DNA of 64,000 nucleotides. Source: Schaalia sp. JY-X169 (GTDB taxonomy: Bacteria > Actinomycetota > Actinomycetes > Actinomycetales > Actinomycetaceae). A program made the translations under genes and the position numbers. Within the stretch, counting starts at the first letter, position 1, and each line of letters starts with the position of its first letter. The stretch covers positions 124,001-188,000 of the forward strand of contig NZ_CP059675.1 of NCBI RefSeq assembly GCF_014069575.1. The letters run 5' to 3'. Below are positions 57,825 to 64,000 of the stretch, in pieces. The notes beneath the pieces were generated by a model, which had not been told where the DNA came from, did not search any database, and saw only the letters and a program-made list of their open reading frames with translations.

Positions 57825-60590
57825 TTGAAGCTTGTAATCGTAGAGTCACCGGCTAAGGCCCAGACGATTCGCGGATACCTGGGGGATGACTACCAGGTGG
57901 AAGCATCGGTTGGTCATGTCCGTGACCTTCCCACGCCCTCGGCGCTCCCAAAGACCATGAAAAATGGCCCCTACTCGAAGTTCGCCGTTGATGTAGAGGG
58001 CGGGTTTAAGCCCTATTACCAGGTGCACACCGACAAGAAGAAGAGGGTGGCCGAACTTCGCAAAGCCCTCAAAGATGCAGACGAACTCTATCTGGCAACT
58101 GATGAGGACCGCGAGGGTGAGGCCATCGCCTGGCACCTCTATGAAGTACTCAAGCCCAAGGTTCCCGTGAAACGGATGGTGTTCCACGAAATCACCAAGG
58201 ACGCGATCCAGGGGGCTCTGGCCAACACCCGTGACATTGACCGCGACCTAGTAGACGCCCAAGAGACCCGGCGTGTCCTTGACAGGCTCTTCGGATACGA
58301 GGTGTCGCCGGTCTTATGGCGTAAGGTTGCCCCTTCGCTGTCAGCCGGTCGCGTGCAATCGGTTGCCACCAGGCTGGTTGTCGATCGGGAACAAGAGCGA
58401 ATGGCTCACGTAAGCGCCGAATACTGGTCGCTTGCCGCCACGGTGATTCCCACGGACGCGCACGGCGATGCAGACCGGTCGTTTGCGGTCAAGGTCAACA
58501 CTCTCGATGGTGCTCCCATTGCTGGCGGGGCAGATTTTGGCCCAGACGGGAAGCTGACCGACAAGGCCACCACAGCGGGAACAATAGTCCTGGATTCTCC
58601 GGTCGCTCAGGGTGTCGCCGCCGCAATGAATGACGCGCGCGGAACTGTGTCAGCGGTGACGCAGAAGCCCTATCGCAGGCGCCCCGCAGCACCCTTCACG
58701 ACCTCGACCCTCCAACAGGACGCATCCAGGAAGCTGAAGTGGAATGCCTCAACCACCATGCGCGTCGCCCAAACGTTGTACGAGGGCGGGTATATCACGT
58801 ACATGCGAACTGACTCCACGAACCTGTCGGGCCAGGCGCTCTCAGCCGCGCGCAAAGTCGCGGTAGACAGGTACGGAGCTGCCAGTGTCCCTGAAAAGCC
58901 ACGTTTCTATGCGAAAAAGCAGAAGGGTGCTCAGGAGGCACATGAGGCAATCCGTCCATCAGGTGACCACTTCCGCTCCCCGGAATCCCTCACGGGAGCA
59001 CTTTCCGCCCAGCAGGTTGCACTCTATCGGCTGATCTTCCAGCGCACTGTTGCCTCGCAGATGGTTGATGCAGTTGGCTTTACCGCCACGGTAAAGGTTG
59101 ATATTGACCTGACCGACTCTGCCGCTGGGTTCAACGTTGCGTCGGCCTCCACATCGGGCACCGTAATCACAGATCCGGGCTTCCAGCAGCTGTACCGGGA
59201 GAGCAAGGATAAGGGTGGCCCCAGTTCAAAATCTGGCGGGAAGGTTGAGGAACAGGATCTTCCCCAGGTTGCAGAAGGGGATGGCGTCACCGTTGCAGAA
59301 GCCGCTGCTGAAGACCATCACACAACTCCCCCCGGGCGTTACACGGAAGCGACCCTGGTCAAAGCCATGGAAGACTTGGGGATTGGCCGTCCCTCGACAT
59401 ATGCGGCAACAATCCAGACAATCGGAGACCGTGGGTACATAACCCACCGCGGCCAATACCTGGTCCCCACCTGGCTGGCCTTCTCGGTGACCAGGTTGCT
59501 TGTAGAGAACCTTGCGGAGCTTGTTGACTACCAGTTCACCGCCGCCATGGAGGCCGACCTCGACCGAATAGCCGCCGGTGAAACAAAAGGTACAGAGTGG
59601 CTGCATGACTTCTACTTCGGCCTGGTTGAAGCGCAGGCACGGGATGCAGAGGACCAGGCGGAGAAGTCTGAGAACCCGGTGGCCACCTACGGGTTGAAGC
59701 ACACTGTTGAGAACTTGGGAGAGATTGATGCTCGCCGCGTGAACTCCGTGGATGTCGCTCCCGGGGTGGTTCTGCGCAGTGGAAGGTACGGGCCCTACCT
59801 GCAGCACGAGGACGGGCGGCGCTGTTCAGTTCCCCCCACCGTCGCTCCGGATGAAATGACTCCGCAGCTGGCAGAAGAACTCTTGCTGGCCGCTGCCTCT
59901 GACGGGCGTGAGCTTGGCGTGCATCCGCAGACCGGTCACATGCTGGTCGTCAAGAATGGCCGGTTTGGACCCTACATCACCGAAGTGTTGCCCGAGGTCG
60001 AAGGCGAGACGGCAAAGGCAGCGAAATCCAAGACTGCTGTAAAGCCCAAGACAGCCAGCCTGTTCTCTTCAATGGACATCGCAACTGTGACACTCGAAGA
60101 CGCCCTCAAGCTGATGTCACTTCCGCGTGAAGTCGGCAAAGATCCTGAGACAAGCGAGGTCATCACGGCCCAGAGCGGCCCCTATGGCCCCTACCTGAAG
60201 AGAGGACGCGATACGCGGCCACTTCCAAGTGAAGAGGCGCTGCTGACGGTCACCTTGGAAGAGGCGTTGCAGCTGTATGCACAGCCCAAGACCCGACGTG
60301 GGGCTGGTGCAGTAAAGACCGCGCTGCGTGAGTTCGGCGCAGATCCGGTGACAGGACGCCCCGTTGTGGTTAAGGACGGAAGATTCGGTCCGTATGTGAC
60401 TGACGGACAAACAAACGCCACGGTGCCGCGCTCGGAGACGGTTGAGGGACTGACCGAAGAGCGCGCATACACGCTGCTTGCTGACCGCCGTGACAAGGCG
60501 CCTGCTCAGAAGAAAACACCCGCGCGGAAAACGACTGCACGTAGGGCTCCGGCTCGTAAGACCACGGCGCGCAAGTCATCAGGAAAGTAG
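57825..60590 (+). CDS. topA: DNA topoisomerase I
   Basis: A 921-residue type IA topoisomerase relaxing negative supercoils. The TOPRIM domain starts at KLVIVESPAKAQTIRGYLGD and has ATDEDREGEAIAWHL. The active Tyr is in YITYMRTDSTNLS near residue 330. C-terminal repeats (VVKNGRFGPYITEVLPEVE; VVKDGRFGPYVTDGQTNATV; AQSGPYGPYLKRGRDTRPLP) are the actinobacterial type without zinc-finger cysteines, followed by a Lys/Arg/Ala/Thr-rich tail. Start TTG 57825 follows AGGGAAG. The topA-tmk-holB order is common in actinobacteria. Confidence 0.97.
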   Translation: MKLVIVESPAKAQTIRGYLGDDYQVEASVGHVRDLPTPSALPKTMKNGPYSKFAVDVEGGFKPYYQVHTDKKKRVAELRKALKDADELYLATDEDREGEAIAWHLYEVLKPKVPVKRMVFHEITKDAIQGALANTRDIDRDLVDAQETRRVLDRLFGYEVSPVLWRKVAPSLSAGRVQSVATRLVVDREQERMAHVSAEYWSLAATVIPTDAHGDADRSFAVKVNTLDGAPIAGGADFGPDGKLTDKATTAGTIVLDSPVAQGVAAAMNDARGTVSAVTQKPYRRRPAAPFTTSTLQQDASRKLKWNASTTMRVAQTLYEGGYITYMRTDSTNLSGQALSAARKVAVDRYGAASVPEKPRFYAKKQKGAQEAHEAIRPSGDHFRSPESLTGALSAQQVALYRLIFQRTVASQMVDAVGFTATVKVDIDLTDSAAGFNVASASTSGTVITDPGFQQLYRESKDKGGPSSKSGGKVEEQDLPQVAEGDGVTVAEAAAEDHHTTPPGRYTEATLVKAMEDLGIGRPSTYAATIQTIGDRGYITHRGQYLVPTWLAFSVTRLLVENLAELVDYQFTAAMEADLDRIAAGETKGTEWLHDFYFGLVEAQARDAEDQAEKSENPVATYGLKHTVENLGEIDARRVNSVDVAPGVVLRSGRYGPYLQHEDGRRCSVPPTVAPDEMTPQLAEELLLAAASDGRELGVHPQTGHMLVVKNGRFGPYITEVLPEVEGETAKAAKSKTAVKPKTASLFSSMDIATVTLEDALKLMSLPREVGKDPETSEVITAQSGPYGPYLKRGRDTRPLPSEEALLTVTLEEALQLYAQPKTRRGAGAVKTALREFGADPVTGRPVVVKDGRFGPYVTDGQTNATVPRSETVEGLTEERAYTLLADRRDKAPAQKKTPARKTTARRAPARKTTARKSSGK

Positions 60591-60592
60591 TC

Positions 60593-61258
60593 GTGAATCT
60601 TGACGCGCTAGCCGAACTCCTCAAGAGCCGGGAGGGCACCGGCCTTTTCATCTCGTTTGAGGGCGGTGATGGATGTGGAAAGTCAACCCAGGTCCGGATG
60701 CTTGCTGAGGCGTTGGAGAAGCGCGGCGTTGATGTTCTTGCGTCCCGGGAACCCGGTGGGACGACGCTTGGTCAACAACTGCGCAACCACATTCAGCACG
60801 GGCCAGATGATGTTGACCCACGTACTGAGGCGCTGTTGTATGCGGCAGATCGCGCCTACCATGCGGCGACTCTGCTCCGTCCCGCACTTGCCAGGGGTGC
60901 CACGATCCTGGAGGACCGCTACATAGACTCTTCTGTTGCCTACCAGGGTGCGGCGCGCGACCTAGGTGCTGAAGAGATTCGCTCGCTGTCACAATGGGCT
61001 ACGGAAGGGCTTGAGCCCGATGTGACCCTGCTGTTTGATATTGATTCCACCCGGGGCTTGGCGCGTGTAGCAGCCACCGGTGAGAGCCTGGACCGCCTAG
61101 AGCGGGCGGGAAGCCAGTTTCACGCCCGGGTCCGCGAAGAGTATCTACGGATTGCAGCCCAGTTCCCGGAACGTTTCATTGTTATTGACGCTGCTGCGCC
61201 GATAGAAACGGTATTCGAGGACGTCGTGGACTCACTTTTGGGGAGGCTGGAACGGTGA
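60593..61258 (+). CDS. tmk: Thymidylate kinase
   Basis: A 221-residue dTMP kinase. P-loop FEGGDGCGKSTQ near residues 22-33, the DR motif LEDRYIDSSVAYQGAARDLG, and the REPGGT loop. The enzyme phosphorylates dTMP to dTDP. Start GTG 60593 is 2 bp after the topA stop. The last codons overlap the holB start by 4 bp. Confidence 0.96.
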   Translation: MNLDALAELLKSREGTGLFISFEGGDGCGKSTQVRMLAEALEKRGVDVLASREPGGTTLGQQLRNHIQHGPDDVDPRTEALLYAADRAYHAATLLRPALARGATILEDRYIDSSVAYQGAARDLGAEEIRSLSQWATEGLEPDVTLLFDIDSTRGLARVAATGESLDRLERAGSQFHARVREEYLRIAAQFPERFIVIDAAAPIETVFEDVVDSLLGRLER

Positions 61259-62451
61259 CTGTCTGGGAGACGATGATCGGACAGCTGGCAGCGGTGTCCA
61301 CTTTGACCCGAGCCGCCGCCGAGGGACGAGGGGTGGTCAGTGGTGAAGTCTCCGTCCAGCGGGTTCTCTCCCACGCGTGGCTCATCACGGGTCCCCCGGG
61401 ATCGGGACGCTCCATCGCAGCCAAATGCTTGGCGGCGAGCCTGCAGTGCACGGGTGAGCCGGTTGGGTGTGGTCAGTGCGAAGGGTGTCGCACAACCATG
61501 GCTGGAAACAATGCTGACGTGCGGGTCTACGCAACGGATGCGTCAAATTACGCCCTCCGTGTTGTCAAGGATGTGTGGTTGGAGCACGCCTATCGAGCCC
61601 CCGAGCATGGTCGCTGGCGGGTGACAATCATCGAGGATGCCGACCGTCTTCGGGAAGACAGCTCGAATGCGCTGCTTAAGGCGATAGAGGAGCCTCCGGA
61701 ACGTGGCATCTGGATCCTCTGCGCGCCAACGCCCGGTGAAGTCCTGCGTACTATCCGCTCCCGGTGCCGCGAACTTGCCCTGCGCACCCCCGATGTGGCG
61801 GAGGTTGCCAAATATCTTGTGGAAACGGACGCAGTCTCACTTGAGGATGCCACTAGAGCCGCAACGATCGCCCAGTCTCATGTCGGCTTTGCAAGAGGCA
61901 TCCTCAGAAACCCTGCTCTAAGAGATGACTTCCGCTCTGTTTTCTCCCTTCCCCTGCACGCAAAAACTTCGGGTCAGGCTGTTTTGATTGCCGGCCGCAT
62001 GCATGATGCCCTGAAGGAAATAGCCAAGCAACGCACCGAGCAGGCTGATGCCCGGGCACGAAAAGAGTTGTTTGAGGTCTTGGGGCTCACCGAGGGGCGC
62101 CCGGTTCCCCCGGCCCTACGCAAGCAGGTCAAAGAACTGGAAGAAGATGAGACGCGTCGCGCCCGCCGCGCCCTCGCCGACGCCATTGACCGCGCGCTCA
62201 CAGACTTGCTGGGTTTCTACAGGGATGTTCTGAACTTGCAGTTGGGGGCGGGAACAGGACTGGTCAACGTTGACATGGTCAGTCAGATTGAAGATGTTGC
62301 TGCATCCAGCACGGCTGAAACGACCATGGAGCGGGTGGGTGCTATCGAGTTGGCAAGGTCCCGCAACCAGAGCACGGCCGCACCGCTTTTGCTTTTGGAA
62401 GCCATGGTTATCACGCTTGCGAACCCCGTAGAGACCAGGCCTGAAGTGTGA
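61255..62451 (+). CDS. holB: DNA polymerase III subunit delta'
   Basis: A 398-residue clamp-loader subunit of the AAA+ type. The P-loop-like segment reads TGPPGSGRSIAAKCL, with Arg in place of the usual Lys. Four cysteines (CTGEPVGCGQCEGC) form the zinc module, and EDADRLREDSSNALLKAIEE, EEPPERGIWIL and RSRCRELALR are typical delta' motifs. The P-loop Lys to Arg change is consistent with delta' not hydrolysing ATP. Start GTG 61255 overlaps tmk. Confidence 0.93.
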   Translation: MTVWETMIGQLAAVSTLTRAAAEGRGVVSGEVSVQRVLSHAWLITGPPGSGRSIAAKCLAASLQCTGEPVGCGQCEGCRTTMAGNNADVRVYATDASNYALRVVKDVWLEHAYRAPEHGRWRVTIIEDADRLREDSSNALLKAIEEPPERGIWILCAPTPGEVLRTIRSRCRELALRTPDVAEVAKYLVETDAVSLEDATRAATIAQSHVGFARGILRNPALRDDFRSVFSLPLHAKTSGQAVLIAGRMHDALKEIAKQRTEQADARARKELFEVLGLTEGRPVPPALRKQVKELEEDETRRARRALADAIDRALTDLLGFYRDVLNLQLGAGTGLVNVDMVSQIEDVAASSTAETTMERVGAIELARSRNQSTAAPLLLLEAMVITLANPVETRPEV

Positions 62452-62505
62452 GGGTTGTCTTGGCAATCGAGGGCGCGGCAGCGCCAATACACCTGCGACG
62501 ATTGG

Positions 62506-64000
62506 ATGATGTTGGACTCTGACCCTACTTCCCGTTCCCGGCCACTAACCCAAAGATCGGGTCTGCGCCTCTTGGCTTCAGCCTCGGCATTTGCACTGCT
62601 ACTCGCGGGGTGTGCGTCGCCGACTCCGACCGCAAATCGGGGTGAGCAGATGGTGGATCCAGAGCCGTTGACCAGTCAGGCGCCCGCAGGATTTGAGTCA
62701 TACTATGGCCAGACGATTGACTGGAGTGAGTGCGAGGCCGGACAGGTCACCCCCGCATTGATGGCGGCACCTGAGGACTTGGACTATTACCAGTGTGGAA
62801 CGCTTGATGCGCCGATGAACTGGGATGATCCGGACAGTGAACCCATTGAGTTGGCAGTGGCGCGCTACCTCGGCGCCCCGGAAGATGGGGAGCGTCCCCC
62901 ACTGTTTTACAACCTGGGAGGTCCCGGTGGTGGAGCCGTGGAATCCCTCAGCGCAGTTGTCGCCAACATCGTCACCGATCAGGTTGCTCAGGCCTACAAC
63001 ATTGTTGCCCTCGACCCCCGCGGAGTGGGGGCGTCCTCGCCCATCTGGTGCATGACTGATGAGGAAAGGGACGCGGATAACGCGCGCGACGTCGATGTTG
63101 CGGACATGAGTCTTGATGAGCGGGTCGCGTGGAATGACGCTGAAATCGCAACGATTGGCAACCAGTGTTTGGAACGCAACGGAGAGATTCTCGGCTTCGT
63201 TGACTCTGACTCAGCAGCCCGGGACTTCGATATGACGCGGGCGGTACTGGGCGCTGAGACCATGGACTACCTGGGCTTCTCATACGGGACCTTGCTTGGC
63301 GCAATCTACGCGGACCTATTCCCGGACCATGTTGGCAGGTTCGTCCTTGATGGCGTCCTCGACCCCGCAATGAACCTCAATGAGGTGTCAGCAGCGCAGA
63401 TAGCAGGCATGGAAGCGTCTCTTTACAACTGGATCGAAACCTGCGTTACAGGGAAGAACTGCCCGCTCGGCAGCACGCTTGAAGAAGGCAAAGAAACCAT
63501 GGTGAAGTTCTTCGAGGACGTTGCCGCGTCACCACTTCCAACTGCCGATCCGCAGCGCCCTCTCACAGAAGGGCTGGCCAGCACCGCCGTCATTGGGACA
63601 CTGTATTCCACGGACAGCTACCAGCTACTCACGCAGGCAATGGCCCAGGCACTGGAGGGTGACGGGTCAATGCTGTTGTTCCTAGCTGACTACTTCAACG
63701 ACCGTGGTGAAGACGGGGTGTTCATGTCAAATCAGTCGGATGCCTTCCTGGCCGTCAATATGCTGGACTATGAGCCTGTCGGAACCCCGGAGCAGTGGGA
63801 GGCAGAAGCCCAGCAGATCGCGGCGGCTAACCCCATCCTTGGCGCAGACTATGGGTTTGCTTCCGCTGGGATCTCCCAGTGGCCCGTAGAGTCACGCGCG
63901 CCACGACGGTCGATCCAAGCACAGGACGCACCGGAAATGCTGCTGATTGGCACCACCCACGATCCGGCAACACCGTTCGTGATGGCGGAGAACCTCCACA
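62506..64000 (+). CDS. TAP-like alpha/beta-hydrolase lipoprotein (partial, runs off the window)
   Basis: At least 498 residues are encoded before the window edge. A lipoprotein signal (LASASAFALLLAGC) is followed by the TAP/proline-iminopeptidase-type fold: LFYNLGGPGGGAVESLSAVV, YNIVALDPRGVGASSP, the nucleophile elbow DYLGFSYGTLLGAIY, and near the end LLIGTTHDPATPF, which carries the catalytic Asp of the C-terminal TAP domain. The His lies near or beyond the edge. It follows holB by 54 bp, as in many actinobacteria. Secreted tripeptidyl aminopeptidases and related esterases have this layout. Confidence 0.9.
   Translation, partial: MMLDSDPTSRSRPLTQRSGLRLLASASAFALLLAGCASPTPTANRGEQMVDPEPLTSQAPAGFESYYGQTIDWSECEAGQVTPALMAAPEDLDYYQCGTLDAPMNWDDPDSEPIELAVARYLGAPEDGERPPLFYNLGGPGGGAVESLSAVVANIVTDQVAQAYNIVALDPRGVGASSPIWCMTDEERDADNARDVDVADMSLDERVAWNDAEIATIGNQCLERNGEILGFVDSDSAARDFDMTRAVLGAETMDYLGFSYGTLLGAIYADLFPDHVGRFVLDGVLDPAMNLNEVSAAQIAGMEASLYNWIETCVTGKNCPLGSTLEEGKETMVKFFEDVAASPLPTADPQRPLTEGLASTAVIGTLYSTDSYQLLTQAMAQALEGDGSMLLFLADYFNDRGEDGVFMSNQSDAFLAVNMLDYEPVGTPEQWEAEAQQIAAANPILGADYGFASAGISQWPVESRAPRRSIQAQDAPEMLLIGTTHDPATPFVMAENLH

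Noticed and set aside
61255-62451. The Arg in the holB P-loop as a damaging mutation
   Set aside because: Delta' subunits often lack a working P-loop, so the change is expected.

Overview
The window is a 64 kb stretch of a GC-rich actinobacterial chromosome. The topA-tmk-holB block, serS and pheA beside DUF6541 and Abhydrolase_9 membrane proteins, the GTG and TTG starts and the single-copy housekeeping genes all point that way. The family Actinomycetaceae or a close relative is my best guess, but that is inference and not proven here. No phage, transposase, integrase or CRISPR array was seen.

Layout. (1) 1-10.1 kb: tail of a TauE-like exporter, a repeat-rich gap, a cold-shock gene, a RidA-family gene, pntAB transhydrogenase, and a TPP-riboswitch-controlled ECF transporter (ykoE plus a ykoD-ykoC fusion) followed by a small P-loop kinase, a TIGR01777 epimerase and a methyltransferase. 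(2) 10.1-24.8 kb: an oxidoreductase, an Abhydrolase_9 protein, a large flippase/pseudokinase protein, DedA, DUF6541, pheA, a diacylglycerol-kinase-like protein, serS, a HAD phosphatase and a YihS-like sugar isomerase. (3) 24.8-25.7 kb: a duplicated tRNA-Ser 3' end, phased 22-bp palindromic repeats, tRNA-Ser(UGA), and two long intergenic inverted repeats. (4) 25.6-35.1 kb: a complete autoinducer-2 (AI-2) uptake and catabolism operon, lsrA-C-D-B-R-K-cupin-lsrF-pfpI. It has one promoter with a 31-bp dyad operator at its start and a strong hairpin at its end. (5) 35.1-43.9 kb: an unknown membrane protein, tRNA-Ser(GCU), a HAD phosphatase, tRNA-Arg(ACG), a TetR/DUF5692 pair, a nested perfect palindrome, a CUT1 sugar ABC transporter and a TetR regulator. 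(6) 43.9-64 kb: gluQ, a SAM-riboswitch-controlled metNIQ operon, upp, tadA, kup, sodA, tRNA-Ser(CGA), a DUF488/transsulfuration/histidine-kinase-like operon, a methyltransferase, topA-tmk-holB and the start of a TAP-type lipoprotein hydrolase.

The most interesting system is the AI-2 operon. It keeps recognisable LsrB, LsrK, LsrR and LsrF, but no LsrG-like gene is present. A metal-type cupin sits between lsrK and lsrF, where an LsrG substitute would be expected, and a DJ-1/PfpI protein ends the operon. No luxS lies in the window, so the organism may scavenge AI-2 made by others, or luxS may be elsewhere. Other notable structure: several palindromic intergenic elements, and a 9-mer, ACGAGGACG, that occurs far more often than chance in all reading frames. 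Start sites were chosen from Shine-Dalgarno spacing and family alignment remembered from known proteins; no database search was possible.
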